Assembly: GCF_014699005.1 (NCBI RefSeq)
Contig: NZ_JACWZY010000001.1
Coordinates: 372,001-436,000 of the forward strand
Direction: 5' to 3'
Source of the DNA: Spirosoma profusum
Lineage (GTDB): Bacteria; Bacteroidota; Bacteroidia; Cytophagales; Spirosomataceae
Length of the DNA: 64,000 nucleotides
Shown here piece by piece: positions 52,581 through 62,002 of this stretch. The stretch's first letter is position 1. Every line of letters starts with the position of its first letter. A program made the translations under genes and the position numbers. The notes under the pieces are model-generated. The model saw only the letters and a list, made by a program, of their open reading frames with translations. It was not told the origin of the DNA and did no database searches.

Positions 52581-53351
52581 TTAATCTACTTTTTTGAAGG
52601 CCATTATCGACGTACCACTACGTAGCATCATCAGTTTCCCCTGACCAATCTGATACGTCAATGGGGTAGCCAGCGCATTCAGAAAAGTCTTCTCGAATTC
52701 GCCAGCAGTGCCCATACAAGCCATTTTGGTGGTGATTAACGGGCCGAACAAAATTTGGTGCGTATCGGCAGTGATTTCACCACTCAGTTGATTGCAGCCA
52801 GTTGTGCCCGTTACCCGTCCTTCGGTGAGCGAAATTTCGAGTCGGGGTAGTTCGTTACGTGGCCCACCTGCGCTAACGGGTTTCCCCTGAAATTCGGTCA
52901 ATACCCAGATGTCCTGCAACGTAGTAAGCTGACGTAATGAAACCCCACAGCCCACATAATTTTTGCCGCGTAGGTCAATTTCAACCCGGTAATCGAGTCG
53001 ATAGCCGGTTTTTTTATCGACGCAGCTATCGGGTCTGAACAATACGTTCATGTGACCAGCGTCGACGGGGATGTTATAACGTAGCACGCCATCGGAGTCG
53101 TTCTGGCGTTCCGGTGCGGTTATCTCAAGACTATCTTTTCCGGGCGCTTTGAAACGTAGCGTTCCCTTCGACGGATTGACGGTTAGCGTCCAGGCCGGGT
53201 CATTTCCGAAAGCTACTAGTTCGTCACCTGATTTCAGATATTGGCTGTAATCGGCTGGGGGAGGAGCAGGCGTGAGCATTGACGCAAACCGGGTCGATGG
53301 TCGGCGGCAGGCAGCGGTCAGAAGTAGCAGGCCAAACAGAATCGTGCGCAT
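52581..53351 (-). CDS. META-domain lipoprotein (HslJ-like)
   Basis: A 256-residue lipoprotein with lipobox LTAAC at about 12-16 (signal MRTILFGLLLLTAAC). An N-terminal COG3650-like domain (about 40-145, GNDPAWTLTV and a CVDKKTGYRLDY segment with YVGCG) is followed by a META/HslJ domain (about 150-255, TGTTGCNQLSG, TTKMACMG). Paired Cys residues suggest a disulfide. In other bacteria META proteins are linked to motility or antibiotic tolerance; here no partner is evident. It stands alone and has its own terminator. Confidence 0.87.
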   Translation of the reverse strand: MRTILFGLLLLTAACRRPSTRFASMLTPAPPPADYSQYLKSGDELVAFGNDPAWTLTVNPSKGTLRFKAPGKDSLEITAPERQNDSDGVLRYNIPVDAGHMNVLFRPDSCVDKKTGYRLDYRVEIDLRGKNYVGCGVSLRQLTTLQDIWVLTEFQGKPVSAGGPRNELPRLEISLTEGRVTGTTGCNQLSGEITADTHQILFGPLITTKMACMGTAGEFEKTFLNALATPLTYQIGQGKLMMLRSGTSIMAFKKVD

Positions 53352-53575
53352 GGCAAACGGCTGAATACATTATATGGATAAGACTATCGGCTGACCGAAA
53401 AGTTTAATTATACCAGATGTTACATCACGGTAACTGCTTAAAATGTGAATCTATGAACGCTAACGCTAATCGGGGAAAATTTAGAAAGTGGCCAATTCAT
53501 TCGTTTCTAAGCATTTAAAAAAACACTACGTAACTCTGCATGTTGATATACCTACGCTACATTGGATGATACGTT

Positions 53576-54490
53576 ATGAAAAAAGGATGGATAATTGTGT
53601 TGGTCGTGGTGCTGCTTATTGGGCTAGGCGGTTACATCTGGTACAGTCGCCTGAAGAATAATGCTGCGGCCGAAGGTGGCCCTTATGATAATACACTTAA
53701 GCCCCGGCTGGAATTGGCGAAAATGGCGATCACCGACATTCGTGAAGAATCCATCCGCATGAATATGTATCTGCTGATCGACAACCCATTACCGGTGGGC
53801 TTTAAATCGCCCCAGATGGACTATACCGTGTATATTGCTGATACGCCGGTCGTGAAAGATACGTATCGCAAAGCTATTTCGGTGGAGGCAGGCGACAGTA
53901 CGTTGATCATGTTGCCCGTAACTGTATTAACTGACAAAATGACTAACGTATTAAAAACGCTCGAACGAAAAGGGATCGATAGTACTACGTATAAAGTGCA
54001 GTCGACGTTCGAACTTGACGTACCAATAGTAGGCGAGAAAACATTTGTTGTGACCATCGAGCGACGAATGCCTACCTTTTATATTCCCAAGATTAAAATT
54101 GAAGATATCGATTTCGGTCCGCTCGGTTTAAAACGTACCGACGTAGCAACGAAGGTGCTGGTAACAAATAAAAACAAACTCCCGTTTAATATAACCGACG
54201 CTAAGTATACGGTTACTATAGATGGAAAGGTGATCGCCGACGGGAAACAACCTGACCCAATTCTGATTAAAGCACAGGCCACTACACCCGTTATTTTTCC
54301 AGTTACGGCCCGACCCGGCAAAACGTTGAGTGTACTGCCCAAAATGCTGTTCGACAAAAAAGATACGCCTTACGTAGTGGATTTTCAGTGCAAGCTGATC
54401 GACAAAGAGAAGAACCCAATGATTCAGCAGAGTAAGTTTGTGGCTAAAATCACGGGTACGTTGGATGACTTTAAGAAGCTTAAAAAGTAG
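53576..54490 (+). CDS. LEA2 / WHy-domain protein
   Basis: A 304-residue protein with an N-terminal membrane anchor (about 4-24) and two Ig-like LEA type 2 repeats, about 45-160 (NMYLLIDNPLPVGFKS) and 170-295 (TKVLVTNKNKLPFNI). The repeated N(P/K)-LP pattern is typical of the WHy fold, which in bacteria is associated with protection against desiccation or freezing. It faces the periplasm. No neighbour suggests a pathway. A palindromic sequence at 54496-54552 follows the stop. Confidence 0.85.
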   Translation: MKKGWIIVLVVVLLIGLGGYIWYSRLKNNAAAEGGPYDNTLKPRLELAKMAITDIREESIRMNMYLLIDNPLPVGFKSPQMDYTVYIADTPVVKDTYRKAISVEAGDSTLIMLPVTVLTDKMTNVLKTLERKGIDSTTYKVQSTFELDVPIVGEKTFVVTIERRMPTFYIPKIKIEDIDFGPLGLKRTDVATKVLVTNKNKLPFNITDAKYTVTIDGKVIADGKQPDPILIKAQATTPVIFPVTARPGKTLSVLPKMLFDKKDTPYVVDFQCKLIDKEKNPMIQQSKFVAKITGTLDDFKKLKK

Positions 54491-54495
54491 GTCAT

Positions 54496-54552
54496 TTTTA
54501 AACCGCAAAAAACGCTAAGGCAAAGGTCCACGAAGTACTCTGCGGTTTAAAA
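54496..54552. terminator. Inverted repeat after the LEA2 gene
   Basis: Arms TTTTAAACCGCA at 54496-54507 and its complement at 54541-54552 with a 33-nt loop. It is 6 bp past the stop and probably ends the transcript. Confidence 0.55.
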
Positions 54553-54759
54553 CCCTTTCGAACAGGATAATAGCAAGAACATTTATAGAATATCAATAAA
54601 GTAAATGATTATATTTTTACATACTGAAAGAAATGAATAGTAAGTAATGAGCATATTCAAGAAAATATTCAGTATAAATATCTGATAACTGCCATATTTT
54701 ATACGTTCGAGGTTGTAAATTAGAGCAAAAAATAAGAACGTATATACTTGTATAATTTC

Positions 54760-56112
54760 ATGAAGAAATACTTTTCGGCTTTAGCTGGTCTGGCCCTGGG
54801 AGGTTTGGCCGTACAAAATGCTTCAGGACAAGTAGCCACACTAAACGCCAAAATGGATAAACTGGCTGAAGGACTGGATAAGAAAGTAGTAACATGGCGT
54901 CGTGATTTTCACCAGCACCCTGAACTGGGCAACCGTGAATTTCAGACGGCGGGTAAAATTGCAGCTCACCTGAAGGAACTGGGGATGGAGGTGAAAACGG
55001 GCGTCGGAAAAACAGGTGTAGTGGGCTTGCTAAAAGGCGGTAAACCTGGCCCTGTAGTGGCGCTGCGTGCCGATATGGACGGTCTGCCCGTTACCGAGCG
55101 CGTCGATCTGCCGTTTAAATCAGAAGTAAAAACCGAATACAATAACCAGCAAACGGGCGTAATGCATGCCTGCGGACACGATACGCACGTAGCGATGCTG
55201 ATGGGCGTAGCTGAAGTGTTGACCAATGTGAAAAGTGATCTTCGGGGAACGGTCAAATTTATTTTCCAACCCGCCGAAGAAGGCGCACCAGAAGGTGAAG
55301 AAGGTGGCGCATTTCTGATGGTGAAAGAAGGCGTTCTGGAAAACCCGAAGGTCGACGCCATTTTTGGCCTGCACATCAATTCGCAAACGGAAGTCGGTAC
55401 TATTAAATATCGGCCGGGCGCTACGATGGCGGCAGTTGATTCATACGCCATCAAAATCAAAGGCCGCCAGGCACATGGCGCGGCCCCCTGGTCCAGCGTT
55501 GATCCAATTGTTACGTCGGCGCAGGTGGTGATGGGTTTGCAGACCATCGTTAGCCGGAATCTGACGTTGACGGAAAATCCGGCTGTGGTAACGGTTGGAG
55601 CACTGCACAGCGGCATCCGGCAGAACATCATTCCCGAAGAGGCTAATATGATTGGTACGATTCGGACGTTCAGCCCGCACGACCAGAAACTGGTTCACAA
55701 ACGTATCAACGAGATTGCCACTAACATTGCTGAAAGTGCTGGTGCTAAGGCTGATGTGAAAATCGACATCATGTACCCCGTTACGTATAATGACCCCAAA
55801 CTGACCGACCAAATGGCTCCTTCGCTCGAAGCGGTAGCGGGTAAGAACAACGTGAAACTGACGACGGTGCAAACAGGTGCTGAAGACTTCTCGTTCTATC
55901 AGCAGAAAGTGCCGGGATTTTTCTATTTCCTGGGCGGCATGAGCAAAGGCAAAAAAGTAGAAGAAGTGCCTTCGCACCACACGCCCGATTTCCAGATTGA
56001 CGAAAGCTGTTTTGTATTGGGCATGAAAACGCTTTGCCGACTAACTACTGATTACATGGAGTTCGCGAGCAAAGGCACGGCGGTGAAAGAGCTTACGGCT
56101 AGCGGGAAATAA
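54760..56112 (+). CDS. M20-family amidohydrolase (IAA-amino acid hydrolase-like), secreted
   Basis: A 450-residue metal-dependent amidase with a signal peptide (MKKYFSALAGLALGGLAVQN). Metal-site motifs in order: DFHQHPELG, RADMDGLPVTE, HACGHDTH and QPAEEG, then a His in GLHIN and a Glu in TGAEDF. The lid domain lies at about 200-320. It would release amino acids or acyl groups from N-acyl amino acids in the periplasm. The start at 54760 is the ATG with the signal peptide; a TTG at 54748 is rejected. It ends convergently with the SDR gene at a hairpin. Confidence 0.93.
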   Translation: MKKYFSALAGLALGGLAVQNASGQVATLNAKMDKLAEGLDKKVVTWRRDFHQHPELGNREFQTAGKIAAHLKELGMEVKTGVGKTGVVGLLKGGKPGPVVALRADMDGLPVTERVDLPFKSEVKTEYNNQQTGVMHACGHDTHVAMLMGVAEVLTNVKSDLRGTVKFIFQPAEEGAPEGEEGGAFLMVKEGVLENPKVDAIFGLHINSQTEVGTIKYRPGATMAAVDSYAIKIKGRQAHGAAPWSSVDPIVTSAQVVMGLQTIVSRNLTLTENPAVVTVGALHSGIRQNIIPEEANMIGTIRTFSPHDQKLVHKRINEIATNIAESAGAKADVKIDIMYPVTYNDPKLTDQMAPSLEAVAGKNNVKLTTVQTGAEDFSFYQQKVPGFFYFLGGMSKGKKVEEVPSHHTPDFQIDESCFVLGMKTLCRLTTDYMEFASKGTAVKELTASGK

Positions 56113-56129
56113 TTGAAAGTCATTGCGTT

Positions 56130-56172
56130 ACATCGGGGTGATACGTTTTCTTGATATGTATCACCCCGATGT
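56130..56172. terminator. Hairpin between convergent amidohydrolase and SDR genes
   Basis: Arms ACATCGGGGTGATAC at 56130-56144 and its complement at 56158-56172 with a 13-nt loop containing TTTTC. It can terminate either strand. Confidence 0.75.
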
Positions 56173-56175
56173 GCT

Positions 56176-56970
56176 TTATACACCCGGTCGTTTCTTCAAC
56201 ATCCAGGAGAGCAGACCCGGCAGAAAACGCTTGAGGTAGATACCATAAATTTCTTTACCACCAATATACACTTCTTCCGTCTTCTGTTCTACAGCCTTAA
56301 CGAGTCGTTTTGCGAACGTATCGGCTGACATGCCCTGATCCTGATTATCATCCATTTTGCCGTGCTGACTACCATCACCACTAAGTGCGTTGAACGAAAT
56401 CGCCGTTCGGATGTAGCCGGGGCAAACGATCGTTACGTTCAGACCAGTGCTGGATGTCTCGGCACGTAGCGAATCGAAAAAACCGTGCAGCGCGTGTTTA
56501 CTGGCGCAATACCCCGACCGAAATTTGGTCGCCAGTTTGCCCGCTACGCTGCTCGTGACGACAAAATGCCCGCTACATTGCGCCAGCATAAGTGGCAGAA
56601 CTGCCTTCGTGAGGGCGATAACCCCGAAAAAGTTAACGTCCATGATTCGCTGATAGACCGAAAAATCGGTGTCAACAACGCTGCTACGTTGCGTAATCCC
56701 TGCATTCTGAAATACATAGTCGATACGTCCGAATCTCCGACGTACCGTTTCTACGTGTGCGGGCAGGCTGGGTATGTCTGTTACGTCTATCGGTAAAATC
56801 AGTACGTTACTTTCGGGCAAACCTAGTTTATCAGCCACACGCCGTAACTCATCTTCGCGCCGGGCCGATAGCACCAGTTTGGGCTTATACTGCGCCAGTT
56901 CAATAGCAATAGCCTCGCCAAGCCCCGACGAAGCCCCCGTAATCCAAATGACAGAATCGGTGTAAGGCAT
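56176..56970 (-). CDS. Short-chain dehydrogenase/reductase
   Basis: A 264-residue Rossmann enzyme. TGASSGLG at about 11-18 binds the cofactor, FQNAG at about 87 stabilises it, and the catalytic set is Ser (TSSVAGK), Tyr and Lys (YCASK) near 150-165. Arg in SARR after the second strand suggests NADP(H). The sequence is closest to the DHRS7-like group with a C-terminal hydrophobic tail. Substrate unknown. It lies 72 bp behind the LD-carboxypeptidase gene in the same direction; the gap holds a degenerate half of the GTCAT repeat family. Confidence 0.9.
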   Translation of the reverse strand: MPYTDSVIWITGASSGLGEAIAIELAQYKPKLVLSARREDELRRVADKLGLPESNVLILPIDVTDIPSLPAHVETVRRRFGRIDYVFQNAGITQRSSVVDTDFSVYQRIMDVNFFGVIALTKAVLPLMLAQCSGHFVVTSSVAGKLATKFRSGYCASKHALHGFFDSLRAETSSTGLNVTIVCPGYIRTAISFNALSGDGSQHGKMDDNQDQGMSADTFAKRLVKAVEQKTEEVYIGGKEIYGIYLKRFLPGLLSWMLKKRPGV

Positions 56971-57042
56971 AGGATGATAGAGCTCTTAAACCTTGAGAAT
57001 AAGTGCAAAATGAACGTTTCTTTGTCAGCATGACAAAAAATT

Positions 57043-57951
57043 CTACATAAAATTGATACGTCCATTCCCTTTTTTTACTACCAGCTCTACCTCTTTGCCC
57101 ATCGGTAAAGCCAAATTGTATGGTACGTGGCCAGCCGGGAAATTGTAGAGTACGGGAAAGTTATAAGCTGCTACGCCATCGGCAATAATCTCGTACGAAT
57201 CTTTTCCGAAAGGCAGGGACGTATTAATCCGCATATCGGTAAACTGTCCCACCACTAATCCTGCTAATTCGGTCAGACAACCCGAACGGCGCAATTGCAT
57301 CATCATTCGATCAAGGGAGAAAAGCGTTTCGTCGATGTCTTCGATGAACAGAATTTTGCCAGCGTAGTCGAAATCAGTAGGCGTACCGAGCGAATTGATC
57401 AGCATAGTCAGGTTGCCGCCGATGAGCGGGGCCGTTACGTTCCCGATTCGATTCAGCGGATGGCCGGTGATAGCGTAGTGGCTGGGTGGTTCACCAAACA
57501 ACCACTGACGTAGTGATTCCAGCGATTCGGCCCGGTCGAAGCCGCCGAAATTCCGGGGCATCAGGCCATGCAGACTCACAATCCCGGCCTGATTGAATAA
57601 ACTGAGCAACACCGTTATGTCACTGAAACCGACCATCCATTTTGGGTTCGCTTTCAGGGCTGTTACGTTAATTCCATCAGCAATTCGATAGCAGCCGTAT
57701 CCACCCCGAGCGGCAAAAACCGCCCGAACAGTTGGGTCATCAAAAAGACGTTGTAAATCGGCCCGGCGCAGGTCGTCGGAACCGGCAAACGGCCCGTCTA
57801 CTGCGTGTAGGCTTTCACCTTCAAGTACGTTGAGTCGCCAATCTTCACGCAGGATGCGCAATCCGTCGGCTAATTCGTCATACGGAAACCAACTGGCTGG
57901 CGACACAACCCCAACGGTATCACCAGGACGTAGAAAAGGAGGGACAATCAA
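57043..57951 (-). CDS. LD-carboxypeptidase (S66 family, LdcA-like)
   Basis: A 302-residue cytosolic enzyme that would remove the terminal D-Ala from recycled tetrapeptides. The nucleophile Ser is in VGFSDITVLL at about 113, the Glu in FIEDIDETL near 205 and the His in AGHVPYNLALP near 273, forming the S66 triad; GGNLTMLINSLGTP is the family signature. It begins at a TTG (57951); no upstream ATG is in frame before a stop. With the GH3 fusion it points to active wall recycling. The SDR gene follows. Confidence 0.9.
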   Translation of the reverse strand: MIVPPFLRPGDTVGVVSPASWFPYDELADGLRILREDWRLNVLEGESLHAVDGPFAGSDDLRRADLQRLFDDPTVRAVFAARGGYGCYRIADGINVTALKANPKWMVGFSDITVLLSLFNQAGIVSLHGLMPRNFGGFDRAESLESLRQWLFGEPPSHYAITGHPLNRIGNVTAPLIGGNLTMLINSLGTPTDFDYAGKILFIEDIDETLFSLDRMMMQLRRSGCLTELAGLVVGQFTDMRINTSLPFGKDSYEIIADGVAAYNFPVLYNFPAGHVPYNLALPMGKEVELVVKKGNGRINFM

Positions 57952-58026
57952 GTGAGTTATTTGTTTCGGATTATTTTCCAGGTTTCAGCATTCGCTAGCG
58001 TACCTGCTTAAATTAGTGTTGTGAGC

Positions 58027-58121
58027 TTTTTTGTCATCCTGACGAAGGAAGGATTTTAAAGTCTCCTAACGTGAGAGTGAGGAAAGTTATAAGATCCTTC
58101 CTTCGTCAGGATGACAAAAAA
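58027..58121. repeat. Structured inverted repeat, family copy 2
   Basis: Perfect 28-bp arms at 58027-58054 and 58094-58121 (TTTTTTGTCATCCTGACGAA and its continuation GGAAGGAT) with a 39-nt loop. In reverse orientation it aligns with copy 1 including the inner hairpin TCCTCAC/GTTAGGA. It lies between the LD-carboxypeptidase start and the potassium-channel stop. Confidence 0.9.
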
Positions 58122-58126
58122 TCGCG

Positions 58127-59122
58127 TTAATTTAACGGTACTTCTTCCGTGTCATCCAACGTATCGAGGTCAATCGTTACGTTGCCGCCTTGTTGACCAC
58201 CGTCGAACATCGGTTTGAATTTATGACCCCAGCGCACTTCGTTGTAGCGATACGAAAAACGAGTATGGACGCTTTGTACAAACGTATCGTCTAAGGCCTG
58301 AAGCGATACTAAAAACTCGGTATCCGATTGTTCAAGATCCTGTAACATAGTGCCGTACAGGGGACTTTGTTCTGTAAGGGGATGAACGAGCGTCCAGTTA
58401 GTCGGGAAAAAAGCCACTTTGTTACGTTCCAGTTGCAGGCCATAATACTTTCGGTAGCGCGTACCATCCGCTTTGGTTTCCAGCCGCGACATCGTTACGG
58501 TAATTTCCAGATTGATCAACTGATTAGAACGCGTATTGATAATTCGAAACATCCAGGCATTTACGTCCAGATAAGGCGCCAGTACCGATTGTTTCGAAAA
58601 TCGGACGTGAGCTTTTGGTCTTGAAAATCGCCCGTAAAGTAGTCCCGTAGCCAGCGCGAAAGCCAGTAAACCCAGCATCGATTCGAAGGCGGCAATGCAA
58701 CTGGTCAGGAACGTATTAGGCGAGATGTGGCCGTAACCTACCGTCGTAAGCGTTTGCGAACTGAAAAAGAAGCATTTCCAGAAGGGCCCATTCAGGTTTT
58801 CTTCGCTGACTCCGACCAACGTATCGGCCCCGGCCAGCATGTAAATTCCAGCAAACAACGTATTGACCGACAAATAGGAAAATACTAACCAACTCCAGAA
58901 ACCCACCCAACTCATCGTAATAAGTCGGTTGTAGATATTCAGTTGGTCCCAGAGCGACGCATTAATTCGCCGGATATTAAAACTACCGTCCTGATTGACA
59001 AGACGTGATTGAGAATCAGTGATTTTAGTGCCAAATCCCAGGTCACTACGTTGACCTTCCTGCTCAACCAGCTCACTAGTTTTAGGTACGTGGTCAGAAA
59101 GTTGGTTTGTGGATGAATTCAT
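58127..59122 (-). CDS. Inward-rectifier-type potassium channel (KirBac-like)
   Basis: A 331-residue membrane channel from the ATG at 59122 (MNSSTNQLSDH); the frame goes on to 59179 through the promoter region. Two helices (about 82-112 and 148-170 of the mature numbering) surround a pore helix and the selectivity filter TLTTVGYG. The C-terminal 150 residues form the cytoplasmic immunoglobulin-like IRK domain. The N-terminal slide-helix region is long and Ser/Gln-rich. It is divergent from a Na+/H+ antiporter with a 108-bp gap, suggesting joint control of monovalent cations. Confidence 0.92.
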   Translation of the reverse strand: MNSSTNQLSDHVPKTSELVEQEGQRSDLGFGTKITDSQSRLVNQDGSFNIRRINASLWDQLNIYNRLITMSWVGFWSWLVFSYLSVNTLFAGIYMLAGADTLVGVSEENLNGPFWKCFFFSSQTLTTVGYGHISPNTFLTSCIAAFESMLGLLAFALATGLLYGRFSRPKAHVRFSKQSVLAPYLDVNAWMFRIINTRSNQLINLEITVTMSRLETKADGTRYRKYYGLQLERNKVAFFPTNWTLVHPLTEQSPLYGTMLQDLEQSDTEFLVSLQALDDTFVQSVHTRFSYRYNEVRWGHKFKPMFDGGQQGGNVTIDLDTLDDTEEVPLN

Positions 59123-59165
59123 AGTGAATAGATTTGTTACGTAACAAACCGTAACAGGATTCTGA

Positions 59166-59173
59166 CAAAGGTA
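59166..59173 (-). promoter_or_regulatory. TAnnTTTG-type -7 element before the Kir channel
   Basis: Minus strand TACCTTTG, 44 bp before the ATG at 59122. GTTACGTAAC, a perfect 10-bp palindrome, lies between it and the start and may be an operator. Confidence 0.4.
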
Positions 59174-59230
59174 TAGCAAAATGCCTAGTCCTGATGCGTT
59201 ACGTTACTTCGCCACCCTCTACGTTACGGT

Positions 59231-60856
59231 ATGCACCCCATAGAAATTGTTACGGGTTTACTCGGCCTGACCACCCTGATGACAGTTGTTGCCCGTTGGG
59301 TACAGATATCCTATCCGATTCTGCTGGTCATTGTAGGGTTATTGATTGGCTGGATACCGGGTTTGCCACCTGTAATTCTATCGCCGGATGCGGTTTTCCT
59401 TATTTTTCTGCCTCCGTTGCTGTATGCGGCTGCCTGGCAAATCGACAATGTCGAACTGAAATTGTATAGTCGTCCGGTGTCGCTGCTGGCTGTTGGACTG
59501 GTATTGTTTACGTCTACAGTGGTAGCTTTTGTCGCTCATATTTATATTCCCGGTTTTTCGCTGGCGCAGGGCTATTTACTCGGAGCTATTATTTCGCCCC
59601 CCGATGCTGTGGCGGCTTCATCAGTGATGCGGGGTCTGACCATACCGAAACGAATTACAACGGTACTGGAAGGGGAAAGCCTTGTCAATGACGCAACCAG
59701 CCTGATTATTTATCGCTACGGATTGGCCGCGATTCTCACCAACCAGTTCGGGTTATGGGAAGCCAGCCTTCAGTTTGTCGGAATTGCCCTGGCCAGCGTA
59801 GCGCTTGGTCTGGCTATCGGCTGGATTATAATTCGAGTCCATAAAATTGTGGGCCAGGATCGAATCAGTAGTACGGCCATTACGTTACTGACGCCCTACA
59901 GCTCCTATCTGATTGCTGAAAACCTGCATATTTCGGGCGTTCTGTCGGTAGTAACTACGGGCCTTTTTCTGTCGGTACGTACCGACCAACTGTTCACCCA
60001 CCAGAGTCGGCTGCAAACCAATTCCGTTTGGGAAGTCGTGATTTTTCTGTTGAATGGGCTAGTATTTGTTCTGATTGGACTACAGCTACCGAGTATCGTA
60101 GCTGATTTAAACGGCTACACACTTCCTGAGGCTGTCAATTACGCGCTGTTAATCAGTTTGGTAGCCATTTTATGTCGACTAATCTGGGTTTTTCCGGGAG
60201 CGTACGTACCACGCTGGCTGAGTAAAGGTATCCGTAAACGCGAAGAGCGGCCGACCTGGCAGCAAATAGCAGTACTCGGCTGGGCCGGCATGCGGGGTGT
60301 CGTTTCGTTGGCGAGTGCGTTGGCTTTGCCGAACCTCTTACCCAATGGTACGCCGTTTCCCGGCCGCGATCTGATTCTGTTCATTACGTTCATCGTCATT
60401 TTCTGTACACTCGTGATACAAGGGTTAACCCTCCCCCTGTTGATCGAGGGATTGAAGGTAAAAGAAGACATTGATGAGAAGCGGGAAGAACTCCGGCTGC
60501 GTCGAAATATGGCGCTGGAGGCCATTACGTATCTGGAAGCCAATCACTCGGCTGGTTCGGTGCATGACGACGTACTGAACTACGTTAAAAATGCGTATGA
60601 ACTACGTATCAATGAATTAAACGGAACGTTACGTGCTCAGAACCAACACGAACGCCCAGCCGAATTGTACCAGCAAGCCGTTCAGCTTCAGTTAGAGTTG
60701 ATTACCGTAGAGCGCGACGTTCTGATTGGCTTGCGGAAAGGAAGTTTGCTGGATGGCGAAATTTTTAGAAATCTGGAACAGGAGCTGGATTTAGAAGCGG
60801 CCCGCTTATCGTTAGTACGCCAAATGGAGGATAGCCTCGAAAGCGGGAAAACCTGA
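59231..60856 (+). CDS. Na+/H+ antiporter, CPA1 family
   Basis: A 541-residue antiporter with about 12 membrane segments in the first 420 residues. Conserved parts are FLPPLLYAA, the transport-site SPPDAVAASSVM (with the ND/DD-type Asp) and EGESLVNDATSL, followed by GWAGMRGVVSLASALALP. A cytoplasmic helical tail of about 115 residues is rich in charged residues, as in the TIGR00831-type bacterial antiporters. It would extrude Na+ in exchange for H+. Divergent from the potassium channel. Confidence 0.93.
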   Translation: MHPIEIVTGLLGLTTLMTVVARWVQISYPILLVIVGLLIGWIPGLPPVILSPDAVFLIFLPPLLYAAAWQIDNVELKLYSRPVSLLAVGLVLFTSTVVAFVAHIYIPGFSLAQGYLLGAIISPPDAVAASSVMRGLTIPKRITTVLEGESLVNDATSLIIYRYGLAAILTNQFGLWEASLQFVGIALASVALGLAIGWIIIRVHKIVGQDRISSTAITLLTPYSSYLIAENLHISGVLSVVTTGLFLSVRTDQLFTHQSRLQTNSVWEVVIFLLNGLVFVLIGLQLPSIVADLNGYTLPEAVNYALLISLVAILCRLIWVFPGAYVPRWLSKGIRKREERPTWQQIAVLGWAGMRGVVSLASALALPNLLPNGTPFPGRDLILFITFIVIFCTLVIQGLTLPLLIEGLKVKEDIDEKREELRLRRNMALEAITYLEANHSAGSVHDDVLNYVKNAYELRINELNGTLRAQNQHERPAELYQQAVQLQLELITVERDVLIGLRKGSLLDGEIFRNLEQELDLEAARLSLVRQMEDSLESGKT

Positions 60857-60997
60857 AAAATGTTACTATTTGGTAAGCACCTTTATCACGTAATGTGCAT
60901 AATTTTTTTACGGAAATAGGTATTTTTCTGAGTAAAACTACTTATATTAGCGGACGCTTTTTAAAAGCATTCCGTAACTTCCTTGAAGATCAAACCT

Positions 60998-62002
60998 ATG
61001 AGATTTGAATCAGGTATGATTAGTCTGATTGTACCCGCTTTTAATGAAGAAGAAAATCTGCCTGTACTGGTTCACCGACTGATGGCCGTCATGCAGCAGT
61101 ATAAATCGTATGAAATTCTGATTATTGACGACGGCAGTTCCGACCAGACGCGCCACGTACTTCGTCAGCTCAGCAAAGCCTACCCCGTCGTTCGATTTCT
61201 TTCTTTTTCGCGCAATTTTGGCCATCAGATGGCGCTACGTGCAGGCTACGACAACGCTCGTGGCGAAGCCGTTATCTGCCTCGATGCTGATCTTCAGCAT
61301 CCCCCCGAACTGATTCCGGCCCTTATCGAAAAATGGCGTCAGGGGTATGAAGTGGTTTACACCGTTCGGCAGGTTGATAAGAAGTTGTCGTGGTTCAAAC
61401 GTACTACGTCGGCTTATTTTTATAAGTTGCTACGCAACGTATCGGGACTGGAAATTGAAGACGGGGCCGCCGATTTTCGATTGCTCGACCGTAAGGTAGT
61501 CGATACGTTAAAGCAGTTTAAAGAGAACGATTTATTCCTGCGCGGAGCAATTTCCTGGGTTGGTTTCCGGCAGTGCCGCATTTTGTATGAGCCAGCCGCC
61601 CGCTACGCTGGCCGCTCGAAATACTCATTCCGCAAGATGCTGAAACTGGCGGCTATGGGCATTACGTCGTTCTCGACCAAGCCGCTGTATTTGTCGGTGT
61701 TGCTGGGATTCGGAATGTCGCTGTTTGCCCTATTGTTTGGTGCTGAAGCTACGTATGAATACTTCTTCACCAATGCGACCGTATCGGGCTGGACTACGCT
61801 GGTGGTACTTTCGGTGCTGATTGGTGGGGTGCAGTTTATCATGATTGGCATCATCGGCGTTTATTTAGGGAAAACTTTCGTTGAAGTGAAGAGCCGACCG
61901 GCCTACATTGTCAGCGATACAAGTGAGATCGAGGAATCAGAAACAAAATGGCAAGTATCGAATCAGGAGGAAGACGATATATTTTATTTACCGTTGACGT
62001 AG
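60998..62002 (+). CDS. GT2 glycosyltransferase, polyprenyl-phosphate type (GtrB/DPM1-like)
   Basis: A 334-residue enzyme that would load a sugar onto polyprenyl phosphate at the inner membrane. The GT-A domain has VPAFNEEENLP at the start, DDGSSDQT near 43 and the metal motif LDADLQHPPE near 95, then two C-terminal membrane helices (about 225-250 and 262-288), as in GtrB. Start: the ATG at 60998; a TTG at 60983 would extend it by five codons. Its 3' end overlaps the deacetylase gene by 55 bases. Confidence 0.93.
   Translation: MRFESGMISLIVPAFNEEENLPVLVHRLMAVMQQYKSYEILIIDDGSSDQTRHVLRQLSKAYPVVRFLSFSRNFGHQMALRAGYDNARGEAVICLDADLQHPPELIPALIEKWRQGYEVVYTVRQVDKKLSWFKRTTSAYFYKLLRNVSGLEIEDGAADFRLLDRKVVDTLKQFKENDLFLRGAISWVGFRQCRILYEPAARYAGRSKYSFRKMLKLAAMGITSFSTKPLYLSVLLGFGMSLFALLFGAEATYEYFFTNATVSGWTTLVVLSVLIGGVQFIMIGIIGVYLGKTFVEVKSRPAYIVSDTSEIEESETKWQVSNQEEDDIFYLPLT

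Noticed and set aside
54966..55631. Open frame of 221 codons on the minus strand
   Set aside because: Antisense to the M20 amidohydrolase, whose metal-site motifs are intact in the other frame.
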